From assembly GCF_036711975.1 (NCBI RefSeq), contig NC_091976.1, positions 24,986,001 through 25,050,000 of the forward strand: 64,000 nt of DNA. The letters are read 5' to 3'. The stretch is from Onthophagus taurus (Eukaryota > Arthropoda > Insecta > Coleoptera > Scarabaeidae). The notes beneath the pieces were generated by a model, which was not told the DNA's origin, did no database searches, and saw only the letters and a program-made list of their open reading frames with translations. A program made the translations under genes and the position numbers. Shown piece by piece: positions 47,358-60,500 of the stretch (its first letter is position 1; the number at the start of each line of letters is the position of its first letter).

Positions 47358-47399
47358 TGTCAGTTCTACCAACCTAATTTGGTGGGGAAAGATTGGTTG

Positions 47400-48400
47400 T
47401 TTTTAAACGATTTTTTTGAAAATGGGGGGTTAGTCTAATAAAATTATAAATTAATTTGGGTTAATAACGATGTTTAATTATTTTTTAATTTAATGTATAA
47501 TTAGAAAAATTGTTTATATTTTTTTGATTAATAATGAATTTTAGTTCGCGGTTATAACACCTAGGTGGCGGGGAATTTTCTTTGTTGATTCGTAAATTAA
47601 GCTTTAATTATAAGTAAATGTACTACGTAATAAATAACTTTAAGTAATATAAAAATTTTATTACAAAATTATAGCGCCGGATAATCGGTAATAAATGTTT
47701 ACACTTGTTTTGTAACATTTTGTATTGGTTCCGCTATTATCCGCTAGGGTAACTTAGTGTCAACGTCAAATTATAAAAAAAAATTAAAATATGTAGGTTA
47801 TATTTTTATTTATTTAATTCGAATATAATAATTATAAATATCTTTTTAGGAATGGTTTGAAGTCTTGGAAAAATTAAGCCATGGCATCTTTAAATATTAT
47901 TATTATTTTGCCGACTCTTTTTGTGTAGAGGTAACAACAAATTAATCCATAAACAATCTTGGTTTAATTAGGCGAAATCATCGATTTTTCGCCTTAAGGT
48001 CCTGAGCGGCTTCGCCTTAATCCAACGAAGCGAGGTTATCATGGTTATAGGCTTCAAGGTCACCAACTGCATAAATCATGTCAAAAATTTTATTTCTGAT
48101 TATTCTTTATTACCTTAGTTGTAATGAAGCTCATAACTCAAGGAATATTAATTTAAGTTATCTGTTGCTGCCTTGGTTTATGAAACAGGTTTAAAGGAGA
48201 GCTTCCCATTTCACAAATGAGGTAAATTATCAATTATTTCACTTTCCTTCCTTTCAGCTTTCATTCTTGATTTCACTTCCGCTTTTGTACCCCTTGCTAT
48301 TTGACTGATTTCATTTTAATTGGCTTTATGTTTACACAACAAAGCACTTTTTAACACTTAATAGGATAAAATAAATTGGATGAATCTATTGATAAAATTA
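47400..48400. other. Intergenic between RpL9 and ABCG gene C
   Basis: AT-rich. A short perfect hairpin, GGCGAAA...TTTCGCC, lies near 47971-47993. Otherwise nothing was recognised. Confidence 0.45.
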
Positions 48401-48412
48401 AGAGAAAAAATC

Positions 48413-48418
48413 TTTATT
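48413..48418 (-). terminator. Polyadenylation signal candidate, ABCG gene C
   Basis: AATAAA on the minus strand, about 375 bp after the stop codon of gene C. Confidence 0.4.
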
Positions 48419-48792
48419 TAAATGTACAACAATCGAATAATATACATAAACAAGGCAAGTATAAAAGTTCATGATTTTATAAAAATATAAATATCTTGTT
48501 CATTAAAGAACCCATTTTTAATAAGTTCCCCTGTCGTGGGTTAAAACCTGGCAAGTGGTGAATTCACCATATCGTGAAGGATAATTTTGATTTGCTTATC
48601 ACAGCCCTCTACACATTTAACTACATACAGTTATTTAAAAAAAGTTATAATAAAGGTAAATCCTACGTATAGCAAACAATTTTTTCCTCTATATTAAACT
48701 AATTTGAAACAAACCATGTTATATCAATAAAAATAAAATAAAAAAAAACAGTACACCTTTAATAAATTTATCTTAATGTGAAAGTGTAATAA

Positions 48793-51700
48793 TTAAGCTC
48801 TGTTAGATTTCAACTTCCAACGAAGGAAGAAGAAAGCAGCTATTCTTAAAACGAGGAAAATAGCGATTAAAGCGATCACATCTAGGTTATAATCGGCGTT
48901 TTTCATGTCCAATTCTTCTAAAGTAGTTTCAGGCAATTTAAAATGACAATATTCTACGAAACATTGCAATTTTGGACGGTTGAATCCGTAAGTGGCCAAA
49001 GCTGTTCCTTCAAAACCATAACGAATATAAGAAAGATATGTAATCCATCTTAAGTAAATTGGAATTGCATCGAATGATACGAAAAATCCAGAGAATAATA
49101 AGAATGGAACTGACATAACTGGTGCTAAGAAAACTCCATTCTAAAAAATAAAAAAATCATTAGAAATTCTTTTATAAAGGAAATTAATTTAACACATACT
49201 TGAACGTTCATTGCAGCTCCAACGACCAACCCAACACTTTGAGCTACAAAAGAAACCAAAAGACAAGCTCCTAAGAACATTCCATATCTTGGAAATTCCG
49301 GCGGTTGAGATGTCATAAAGTAAACGATTGTGACGTAAATTACACAGAAAATAGTCTAAATAAAACAGAAAAATAAATAAATTCAAAAATTATTTCGTTT
49401 AAAAAACTTACTTGAAATGGTATATCTGATAAAGTGATTGCCAAATAATAACTTCTTAGAGAGTACCAACGATTAAAATTTTCTTTAAGTAAAACGGGCA
49501 TCTCCAGTGGAAAAGATAGAATCGTAATTGTCATGGATGTGTACATTAAAAATAACATGTTGAAGAATAAGAATCCCAAATTACTTAAAACTTTGTTCGC
49601 GTCATTTCCTATGTCATAATACAAGGCACCAATTAGGAATCCTACTAAAATGTGTGCAAATAAACGAAGATACATAAGAGTCTAAAAAAAAATTAGTTAA
49701 ATTAATCAAAAAATTAAATTAAAAAAATTAAGTAAATACCCAATCTCTTCTACTGAATAATAAAGCTCGCTTTAAAATGATAAAGAATTGATTAAGTTCT
49801 GTGTTTCCATATCTTGGTTGTTGAATGGGGATGTTTGATGATGGTTCCAATAAACTTGAGTCAACAGAATTAGCTTTTTCATTAGCAACAGTACCATCTT
49901 AAAAAAAAGATTTTTTTTAATTTAATTATTTTTTTTTAAAACAATTTAACTTACTCATTGAATCTTTAGAAACTTCATTAACAACGATTTTCAACGCGTT
50001 ATCTAATTCCCCAGAATTCCCATCTTTTTTAAATTTATCCTCTTCACTAACATTTTCATTTAAATTCTTTTCGTTATCACCAAATTTACTTCCATTATTT
50101 AAAACGGCGTTATTTACTGGGAATGGTTTACCATCTCTTATATCTTCCTTTCCGTTATTAATAGCGTCAACTAATTTATCCGTGTTAGGTCCATATTCTC
50201 CACAAGCAACTTCAATAATAAAAGAAGCCGGGTTGTGATACGACGGACATTGAAGGCCTAAAGTGCCCAAAAACGGTACTAATTGTTTCGTTGAACCTTG
50301 ATAAACGCATTTTCCTTCAGCTAAGGTGTAAAGTTGGTCGAACATTTCGAACAATCTTGCTGAAGGTTGATGGATTGTGCAAATAATCGTTCTTCCCCCA
50401 CTTGCTAAAGTTCTTAATAAAGAAATACATTGGAAACAAGATGAACTATCCAAACCACTCGTTGGTTCGTCGAAAAACATAATCGGTGGGTTACTAACAA
50501 GCTCCAAAGCGATTGATAAACGCTTTTTTTGCCCGCCAGAAAGCCCACTTGTCATTGTAGCTCGATGATCAAGTAAACCTAATGTATCCAAAATTTCGTT
50601 TATAATTTCTTCCCGTTCTTTAGCACTCTTTTCCCCAATTTTTAATTTTGAAGCTACGTTCATCGCCTCGTCAACTGTTAAATTACCGTGAAGTTGGTTA
50701 TCTTGCATTATGTAAGCGGAGAGTTTACGAAATTGACTTAAGTTACGTTCATTTTTGTTCATATAAATTTTTCCAGCCAAACCAACTGTCCTTAAATTGA
50801 AAAAAAAAATTAAGGTAAAGAAAAAAATCATTTTGTTTTAAAACTTTTCCTTTTATGGATGTAAAAATTTAAGACATCTAATTGTGTAATTTAGATTTGA
50901 AATTGGGGTAAGAACATTTAATAAGGAGATGTTTAAATATTTTCAAACCAGTTTTTTTACGTCATTTGTTGACGCGTGACCTCCAAATCCGGTGGCCATT
51001 TTCAACGTGACGCAGGGAAATCTTATACGTTAGGAATACGAGAGAAGTGGAAGATTTTCTTTTTCTCTCTAATGTTACTTACTTGTATCCGGTGAGAATG
51101 TTGAGGAGAGTTGATTTTCCGGCACCGGAAGGGCCCATTATGGCCGTCAATTCGCCAGAACGTAATTGGCCGCTCACCGATTTAAGAATTTCTTTTTCAT
51201 CTATTAACAAAATAAAAGAATTAATATATAATTGAAGGAAATTAAAAAAAATTTATCAGATAATAATACTTCTTGATGAATTTGCAATCATGACTTTGCT
51301 AAAATAATTATACTCGTATACATATCTTTGAATTCGTTTGAATCATATAGTGATGTTTATTTTTTAGTGGGAATTGGATATGTAAATTTGCAAAGCAAAC
51401 GGAGGAGTGAAAACATACTATTTGTCATAAACAATACGAAGGACCATAAAAATATTAAAAATGTGCATAATCTAATATTAATATTTACGATTATTAATAT
51501 ATTGTATAACACAAATTTGATATCTTATCGATGCTTTCATTTGATGAAAGAGATAAAGTGCTTGTGATATTAAATATAACTGCACTATGATAAATAACAT
51601 AAAAAATTGGATTTAATTAAAATTTTCTATTTGAAAGTTTCTCATGATTATAAAGGTTTACATATACTGGAGCACCTGGTACAAAAATAGAACAACACCA

Positions 51701-54700
51701 ACTCTGGCAAAGCTGCAATTATTTCTGACTGATGAGGTAATTGAAAAAATTGTTATGGACACAAACTGGTACCAATAACAACAATAAACTACTCTGAATG
51801 TAACTTTTCAAGAAGCAGATAGTCGAAATAGATTTTTTTGTACCAATAACACTTTAAAGTGTGGTGGGGAAACCTTTGGAGAAATGGAAATGGATCACTA
51901 ATAAGTTACTTGCAACTTATTTTTTGTCACCTTATTACCAGAGTAAAGTTTTGCCAAAATTATGAAAATTTTCACTTCATACACAACGACGAATTTGATT
52001 AACTTACTCATTCTGCATCAAAATTAAAGAAAATTTGGTAATCATCTCAAATTACTCAAGAGAGATCGGCACAAAATGTACACTCACTGAAATTTGTATG
52101 CATTTCTTGAACATAATGTGTTCTTCTAGAAAACAGACCTAGGAGAGGCCTGAACGATGCCTTTGTTTGGCAAAAAGGTAAGATTCAGAAGTGCCTAATG
52201 AGTACAATTCATAATATCTCGATTAATATGGTGGGAAAAAAGTAATGAAATAGTGATTTTACTCAATAAGGCGAATACAAGAAACAGAGCTTCAAAAACC
52301 TTCTTGAGCAATGCTCGTGGAATGGTAATTCATGGATCTTTGTGGATCACCATCAACCCCAGCGAGAACACATAGACGTGCTGCTGTTGAGGTCACAACG
52401 CCTAACTCATTCCTGCGTTTCTGATTTGATTAAATTGGATAAAATTATATTATTATTTATGTTTTGGATTTCTACCAGGCCCTTATTTGGACAAATCTAC
52501 TTAAGTGAGAGTTATAAGCCTACAATAAAAAGCATTCAAATTTTCATACAAACAATATATTGTTTTTGGCTACAAAATTAGTGACATCAGACTGATAATT
52601 AAGACTGAAAATTGACAAAGAAACATCCATATTAACCCTAAATCCACCTCTAATGCCACTACATAAATATTATTAAATATAATAGTTATTTATATACCAA
52701 GGCCACGGAAATTGAAACCTGAAGCCGACATCGTTAAAGATAAACAGTGGTTTAACAATGTTTTATGGTTAAAATTAGAATTATTTTTACTTTACACTAA
52801 AACTTTAACAAGTAACTTAAATAAGTTTTTAGATTGGTTGGAACATAAAGCTAAAGTAATTGGTATAGCTCAAGTAATAGTGAAGACACTATTTTAGTTT
52901 ACTTATTTGTAACTCCTGCCTTCTTTCTGCATTTCGGTTAATTACCTTTCTCTTTATATGATACGTTCGGACTTAATTCCAGTATTTTTCCTGCTTGATA
53001 AGTTCTAGCTTTTTTAATCTTATCTTAAGGTATACACCGTTTGCCCAAGATCAATAACACAAATACAGCCAAGTATATAAAGTGGGTATAAGAAAGCAAA
53101 GAATAAGGTCTTTTCTCCACGTTAACAAAGAAAGATGGAACACACTGTTTCTAAGATGTTTCTAGATGACAACATAGGAAATGACCAATTTATTAACAGC
53201 TAGATACAACATAAGCCAAGTGACGAAGCGGTTGGAAACGCACAAATGCAGAAATGGTACTCTTATTAAACATTTATGGAGAAAGACATTGAGATTAATG
53301 GTATAGATTTCGTTTGTTAAATATTATCCGCAGCAAAACTTGTTTAGTGTCATTTTCTCGTGTTCTCTGCTTTCTAGCAACAAACATTTTTGGAAAGCAA
53401 CCCATAGCCTCCTGATGACAACTCAAATTTGTATGAGAGCAGTTATGGCAGTCATAAGTGGAAATATTTGTCAATGATATGCAAATGCAGAAATTCAGAG
53501 TCTAATAGTTAGGTTGCCATGAAGATTGAGTTAGGTACGGTACGAATCGTGCTTTTAGTTAAATGGTAAGCAGAAGCATAAGAAAATGCCTAGGAGATAA
53601 GTAACGATAATCCTTAAAAAGAAGATAGAAAATCATTATCATCAAAATTATCAGGCTGGAAGAGGATGAGAGACTAGATTAAGAACAATAAAGAGCGGCG
53701 ATATCTAGGCTAATTCTGGGGAAGTAATTTGGCAGACCGGGGAGCAGCTATCCTAAAGAGACTGTCATAGACATAACGATGGGACGATGGCCACAAAACG
53801 TTTATAAGATATTGTGAAAGTTGAGACGAAGAAGATATGCTAAAACTTTAAATACTTCCAAAACAGTGATAAATATGCAACGGAAACATCAACAGTTTAA
53901 CATATTTAGCTAATAGAGTTAATATATAGGTTGAAGATAAAAGACTGCAAAAAATATCAATATTGTTGTATCTATTTCATTTATGCAAATGAGTTGTATT
54001 TAATACCAGATATTTTTACATAATTAGAAAAGTATATAATTAAGTTATTTATATTATGTTCATATTAAATTTCAATTTATATAAATAAAATCGGAACTAT
54101 TGAAGTGATTGAAGATTTGTAAATCACAAATTAAACTTTCATCATCTCTGTACTAATACTGATTTCTAAAGGAACAAAATAACGTTCAGTCATTCTTCAG
54201 CTGCAATGCACCTTTCTCCTATTAAGTCCAGAAATGCGACAGCGGTTCTCAATCAATTTATAAACTAGATAAGAAATGTACACTTATATAACACAATAGA
54301 GAAAAAACTATTTCATTTATAATTGCTACTTATATTAATTTTTTTGTCATAAGAAGGTCAATTGAATGCACTTGAAAATAAGAACAAATGAAATTAAAAA
54401 ATCACTTAAAATAGGTTGAACTTTGGTAATCTTATCAACATGATACAATTTCTATATAGATAAATTCTTTTTAATACAAATATTTTTTGTACGTGACCTT
54501 TAAAAGTATTTCATTTCATAAACCTTTAAACAAAAGCTTTTGCAAAAACACGTGTGTATTGAAAAGGATAAAGAATATTAAAAAATCCAATATCTGCAAG
54601 CGGCCACACTCGAAGAACTTGTGAAAGTTACGTTTTGCTTTGATACCCATGCTAATAACATAGATAAATGTATAGAAACGAAAGAAAATGTTGTATGAGT

Positions 54701-57700
54701 TTTTTTTTCGAGGTAAAATCAGGTCATACATAATACTAAATAAATTATAATAACAAAAAACCCAATACACATCGATAATTGTTTTTTAGAAGTTTTTTTT
54801 CTTTATCGCTAATTCCCAATTAATAAACATTACATGACGCTTAAACGTGATTTAACTTTAAATTATAAAACAAAACAGAAAAAAAAAATAACACAAGATA
54901 ATTTTAATTCCAAAGTACAAGAAGTCGTTTTTGTTGAGCCAAAAGAAGTTTACTTCATTTTAATTCGTCGAAACTCTTTTTTTATTGATTTATTTAACTC
55001 TTTCGTTCGATAAATAATGGATAATGACGAAGTAATGACAAAGAGGCGTCGGAGACGATCGGATATTGAATACAAAGTGGAAGTCAGCGGCAAAATCCTT
55101 GTCACATGACTAGAATTTCAATGAGACCTTTAAAACATTTTTGATGTTAGCGCTTTTCCGGAATTAGTTTACCCCACAGTTTGTTATTGTTCAAAAATTT
55201 TGTTTAGATTAAAACCAAAATAGATTCTCAATTAAAAAACAACCCAAAACAATTACGAAATAAAACGCATTCAAAACCTCTTTAAAAACATCCTCAAAAA
55301 CATCTTAATTATTTATTTCGTAATTTTTGCGATGTAAATATATTTTCGATTTTTCTTTTTGAGTTTAATTTGTTTATTTATACAAAAATTAATTTATTTG
55401 ATAAATTTTCCAAGGAAGTTGCGTTTTAAAACTTGTTTAATGCTAAATCTACTTAATTTATAATCTTTATTGCTGTTTTGCGGTTGTTATCTCTTTATTC
55501 ACAATTTGAATTGTTTATCAATTTAACTTCCTAGCATTTATATTCATTTCTTTGGACAAAGTCCAAATGATTCAGAATATAAGAAAGTACGTCATTTTAA
55601 TTAAAATTATTTTTGATTATCAAATCGTAGAATTTGTAGAAATTATCAAGGGCCTTTGAGTATAATTTCTATGGAGGCATGGATTCATTACTTACTGGAT
55701 TCAACAAAAAGTTTCAAGTTAATATCTTTATGTCCCAATATTCATGGGAGGCTTCATTTCCATCAAGTCCATTCTGGAACAAAGAAGGCAACATCGGAAC
55801 TCATTCAAATTAATCCAAAATAATGTTATTAACTAGAAAGTTCTGTGAGATGAAATAGTAAACGATGAAGTATTTGGCGAAGTACAAAGTCTTAATGATA
55901 CATCGTCGATTCAAAAAGAAACTGCTTCTGATTGTAGTTTTGCGATGATAGCAAAAGCAAATGTCATTCAAGTCAAAAAAGAGATGCTCACAGAGTTGAA
56001 AGTTCCGAAATGTTTTTTCAATTTCTTTTAATCAAAATTAAATCGAATGACGACAGGTGGTTATCATTAGAACGGTGAAAATGTTTATTGGAGATCCAGT
56101 TGGAACTGACTTAATACAGTAGATCTGGTGTATCGAGTTATAATATGTTATGTTATTCTGGATAGAATCTGTAGGTTATTCTACACTCTAGAAATATCTA
56201 TTACACATCTACTCCAGAACAGTTAAAAAATGAGATCGTAGATGCTACAGTACCTATCAAGGGTCATCCAAATGCTATATAATTTCTAAAAATACATGTA
56301 TTCATTATATTAATATCTGCATTTAATGAAATTCACGATATTAATATTATTGGTACAATTTAGAAGAAAGTTGTGAATAAAAGTTGGATCTCTAAGAAGT
56401 CTCATCTATACCAGCTTCATTTTGGGACATCGGAATTTGTCCACTTCAAGTCAAAATGAAGATTCTATAGAACTGGAAGTTTTCCAACAAATATCTAATA
56501 TTCGTGCATCAAAAGTTCATTATAAACGACACAAACCCTTCAGAAGCAGTGTGCTACTAGTATCTCACATTGCGATGAGCATTGGAATCAAACTAGAGAT
56601 GATGCCAGTGTGTCAAACAAAACTGTTAGATTTTCTCTGATTACTTTGACATAGACATGGAAGTCCATAAATGTAAGAAGACTTCTTGAAGTTCCAATTA
56701 AATTTCGTTTAGTTGCTGGAAAACCTTTTTTTATGATGATTGGCATTCCAGTTTAAGTTGGAAAAGATTATATGGAAGATACAAAAACGATAATAACCAC
56801 AATAGGAATCTCGAGAATGTTGGAAGTATTAAAATCACCAATATTCGTTTGATTTAAGATATAAACCCAATCTTAGTGCATCTAAGGAGTTGTTTTCAGT
56901 TTCACAAACTGATAGTGATGGAATCATGGGCGATTCTACTTAAATTTCGCTCTCAGGAAGTATGATTTCAAGTTCTGCAATTTTTGGTTATATTGCAAAA
57001 GAACACAATTTCTTCACGCTAAATTCTTTTAAGTTTCCAATTACTACGATTACTTCTGTATTTTTAGCTTATTGGGAATTCTCTGCGTAATTTTAATCTT
57101 AAATTTTTTTATTATTGTCATCGTTATTTCCAAAAAGATAGCGATTTAGGTCATAAAAGTGGAGGATTTGCTAAATCAACTCAAAATCTTAGTAATGATG
57201 CTTTGTCCAAACGGTGTCTTTCAGCTACTTTACCTGGGTTGAGGTTGATTAGGATTAAATTGGGCTGTAGATTCTTCTTCTTACTTTCTATTTCCGTTCT
57301 TGTGGGTTATTAGCTTGTGATAACGACGTCCACCTCTCATGCTGGTGTTTATCATGTCTTCCAGGGAGTCGCCTGGTGTCTGGTTTTTGCGATTAGATTT
57401 TCTGACCACATCCTGTATATATCGCGGATCCTCTCGCTTCTTACCCTGCCACGCAGGCTTAAGCCTGTAATATTCCTTAGGGTTCTCATCTTTGTGGCTA
57501 TCATGACTTGTTTGGTTGTTGCTGTTTTGGACTCTCGTCTCGACTGCGTATATTAGCAGTGGTCTTACACAGATTTTATAGATCCTTACTTTGCTTTTTA
57601 TCGTTATATGTTTATTCCGCCATATGATGTCCCGTAGACATCCAGATATTACTACGGCTTTGGTTGCCTGTGATTTCACTTCATATCTGGTGTTGTTATT

Positions 57701-59391
57701 GCTTGATATTTCGACTCCAAGATATTTAAACTGCATAGTCGACTTTGTTGGATCGACTATCCATAGACCTCCAATTTGCATTACATTTGGATTTTGGAAA
57801 TGACCATTAATTGTGTTTTCTGGGTAAAAATTTGCATGCTGAATTTTTCTGCGGTTGTTTTCTTATATTTATTTGTTTTCTTTTATAGCATTCTTAATAC
57901 ATCACCAAGTTGTACTTTATATCGAATGCTTGGCTGAACTCGACGAAGCATGAATATTGCATCTATAATGGACCTGTTCCATTGGAATTCTTTACTTATT
58001 CAGGATTGTGTTGCTATTTTCTGGGCTATCATCTTTGTAAATAATATCAAGACTTATTTAGGGCTGCATATTTTGCAGAAAATGGGTACTTTGATCAAAT
58101 GCATCCAGCAGAAAATGTTGCGTTTAAAGAAATCTTACACAATGAGATGATATTAAGACATAAACGAGAGTTCAAAGTTGAAACGGTGTGCAATATGTTC
58201 CATAAATGAATGTGCAGCTTTTTATCTAATATTTATCCAAGATTTACCCACATTATGTGATTTATATTAAAACGAGTTGTTTAACGCCTTGTTTTAGAAT
58301 ACATAAAGCCAAATTAAAATCGAGGTTGTGATCAATCCTTGATGCATTCAAATAGCAGAAAAACTATTTTTTAAAAGATTTTATCTATAAATAAAAAATT
58401 TAGAACATGGCCAACAAGAATAATTTAAAAATTACCTAAAATTTGCATATTTTATATCTTGCTTTGAATAATTTTAAACCCATCTTGAAAAATTAAACAA
58501 AATTAATGCTAAAAGTGTTAATTCCAGGAAATATTTCGATTAAAAAACCTGTTGTTGTATTATATACGTATAATAAACCAATTTTAAACAAAGAATTTAA
58601 AGATACTTGTAAAATAAAACAAATTAAACGAGGAAATTTACTCAAGGTTTTCAAACTTGTTTCAAGACTTTTAAACCATTTTCGCATTAAAACTGGTTTG
58701 TTAAGAGGAGTATAATTAATTTTAGCTGCCGACATAAAGCATCAATTTAATCGATATTCATTAAAAATAAAAGATCAGTTTTAGGTACACGTGTTAGAGA
58801 GTATATTGTTCCAGTTCATTCTATTTGATGTATTATATAGTTAATTGGATTCGTTTAAACGTTGATTGGTCTTATTAACTTAGATTTTACTAATTAAGGA
58901 ATCAAAAATCAGATTAATCAATAAAATAATTAAAATTAAAAACTTTCTGAAATATTATAGTAATCTCTAGGGAGGCCATGACTTCTGGACTAAGATAATC
59001 AAACTGGCCTCACAACATATCATTTGAATTTGTTTCTTTTTTTTTTTGCTAAAGTTTTAAATAAAATTTCAAAATAATTGAACTTTGTAGAAACCCCTCT
59101 CAAGGTCCATCCATTATACGAATTCAAATTAAAATCTTGACTTTTGACCCGTCGATTACTCATTATTTAAACTCAAAAAAAATACATTAATGCCATTTAT
59201 TGCTGTTATTTTATATTTAATTCAATTCGTAACTTACTTTTTCCTTGTTTTACTCTATAGATCAATTCATCGAATGCGAGATCCACTTTGGGCCTTTGAG
59301 GTAAATGCGTCAATTTCTTCGGTTGAGCGGGAGCTATCTGGACCCGAACCTCTTGATTCCTAGGTTTCAAAAGAATATCTTCAGTCGCCAT
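48793..59391 (-). CDS. ABCG half-transporter C (ABCG1/ABCG4-like), 7 exons
   Basis: Minus-strand coding exons in order: 59391-59238, 51200-51083, 50790-49955, 49897-49740, 49681-49412, 49355-49200, 49140-48793. The total of 2040 nt gives 679 aa, all GT-AG. Walker [10 protein letters not shown] is at about residues 74-82, Q-loop YIMQDN at about 117, LSGGQ at 174-178, Walker B IMFFDEP at 194-200 with [11 protein letters not shown], and H-switch TIHQPS at about 230. A long Asn/Asp/Lys-rich linker of about 80 residues (exon 3 end to exon 4) separates it from the membrane domain, longer than in genes A and B. The [15 protein letters not shown] start of the membrane domain and about six hydrophobic segments follow. 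Exon 5 (270 nt) equals gene A exons 8+9 (169+101), and exon 6 (156 nt) equals gene B exon 7. It is transcribed towards RpL9. Substrate unknown; lipid export is plausible from the family. Confidence 0.94.
51201..52100 (-). other. ABCG gene C intron 1, part next to exon 2
   Basis: Intron 1 is 8 kb (51201-59237). This part is AT-rich and nothing was recognised. Confidence 0.45.
52157..52900 (+). pseudogene. Possible exon-like remnants on the opposite strand of intron 1
   Basis: ATG at 52157 opens MPLFGKK followed by a good donor (AAG, then GTAAGA). About 170 bp on, plus-strand text around 52340-52425 reads [20 protein letters not shown] in one frame. At 52712-52890 a frame reads [16 protein letters not shown] and [19 protein letters not shown]. 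These are denser in protein-like text than their surroundings, but I cannot join them into a credible gene or name a family. They may be pieces of a nested or captured gene, or chance. Confidence 0.2.
52901..55600. other. ABCG gene C intron 1, central part
   Basis: 53000-53900 is less AT-rich and looks like decayed transposon DNA, without a clear motif. 53900-55600 is AT-rich with nothing recognised. Confidence 0.35.
55601..57240. other. ABCG gene C intron 1, unclassified transposon-like DNA
   Basis: Plus-strand fragments in several frames (for example 56422-56640 with [18 protein letters not shown]) look like eroded coding sequence with many stops. No family was recognised. Confidence 0.25.
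57250..57790 (-). pseudogene. Non-LTR retrotransposon 3' end fragment
   Basis: The minus-strand frame from 57781 reads [13 protein letters not shown], then [39 protein letters not shown] and [11 protein letters not shown]. The 'F.YLGVEISS...A...SGCL...IWRN' and 'K.RIYK..VRP...YA.ET' blocks follow the palm in a common insect endonuclease/RT family. The frame shifts after ETR. The RT core is missing, so this is a 5'-truncated copy, as expected for non-LTR insertion. It lies in the same orientation as gene C. Confidence 0.7.
57791..59237 (-). other. ABCG gene C intron 1, part next to exon 1
   Basis: AT-rich, with open frames on both strands at 58490-58735 that overlap and resemble nothing known. 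A donor for exon 1 (GTAAGT) is at 59237-59232. Confidence 0.4.
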
Positions 59392-59568
59392 GTTAAAAAA
59401 TAAACGTCAAAAACAATCGCGTTTGAACAAAAGAAAACGAAAAAAAATACAATCGAACAATGAACAACGCGCAACAATCGTAACTACTATGTTTTTAACA
59501 CATGACGATCGCCGACGGCGCCGAAACTCATCTGTCGCGTATCGGGAATGCGCGAGAATCTAGTAAAC

Positions 59569-59605
59569 ACTGACCGTATCAATTGGTACGTTATGCGCAT
59601 GCGCA
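59569..59605 (-). promoter_or_regulatory. Promoter of ABCG gene C: initiator plus NRF-1/Ewg-type palindrome
   Basis: On the minus strand TCAGT (59573-59569) is a candidate initiator 180 bp before the ATG. A DPE-like CGATAC lies at about +28 to +33. Immediately upstream, at about -23 to -34, TGCGCATGCGCA (59594-59605) is a perfect palindrome that matches the NRF-1 (insect erect wing) binding consensus. The surrounding 59400-59600 is CpG-rich in an otherwise AT-rich window. Confidence 0.5.
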
Positions 59606-59609
59606 AACT

Positions 59610-60290
59610 TTATATTATTTTTTTAAATAAATATTTGTTTGAATAAACATTCAAAATTATAAATTTTAACTTTATAATAATAAATACATTAATTACGATT
59701 ATTTTATTATAATTATAATATTGTATATGCAACTAATTTAACACGAATCAAGGTTATTGACTTCACAATCTATTAAAAACGCTTTAGCATATGCAACCCA
59801 AACAACATAATTTTAAAAAATCAAATTTTCCTCATCAACATCATTTTCTTACCATTTCTTCCCGAATAAATGTTTAATATCCATGATTTTGCACTTTCAC
59901 TATTGTTAACGAAACATTCCTCAAACTCCCGATTTTTTAAATGTAAGAGCCGATTTCTAAACTGTTTACGTTGCGAATATCTTCGTAAAAATGAGTTCTA
60001 CTCTCACTTCTTACGTTGACGTTTGGTTTGTGGTTTCTGGACCGGTTTTTTTTACGTAATCGCCGAATTTACAGTGTGGGGAACGAGTTTTATGAAATTT
60101 ATGTGTTGACCTTATTTAGTATTAAATATTTTGTTTATGATCTGAAGATGAAGATGTTTAATGATCTAAAAAGAAAAACATACAAAAAATGATTCCATTT
60201 TATTTGTATTTAAGTTTAGAGCTTGTAAGCAACTGAATCGATTTTCATTAAATAATTTGGTTTATTTATCTTTCAATTTTAGTGGCATGA
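59610..60290. other. Intergenic right of ABCG gene C
   Basis: AT-rich with a less AT-rich patch at 59960-60080. No gene recognised. Confidence 0.45.
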
Positions 60291-60500
60291 CAACTCTTTG
60301 TGAGTCTTAGCCTGTTCTAAGATCCTCTCTTCCATTCCGACCTATTATGCATTTTGTTGCGATAGTTAAGTTATGCGTAGGGTTCTGATATCTTCCTCGA
60401 CCTGGTCCAGAATGTCCAGATATCTCAGCCTGAGTCGTCCTTTGGGTCTTTTACCGGATGGTGTTTGTTTTAATATCTTTTTTGGGGTCTTTTCATCCTT
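60291..60500. repeat. Unclassified dispersed repeat
   Basis: A GC-richer stretch with GGCATGACAACTCTTTGTGA, CCATTCCGACC and GGTCCAGAATGTCCAGATAT. It has the look of a transposon untranslated segment, but no protein motif. It abuts the RT fragment that follows. Confidence 0.35.

Noticed and set aside
52157-52177. MPLFGKK as the first exon of a MO25-like gene
   Set aside because: Only the first six residues match the MO25-type start, and no following exon continues that protein.
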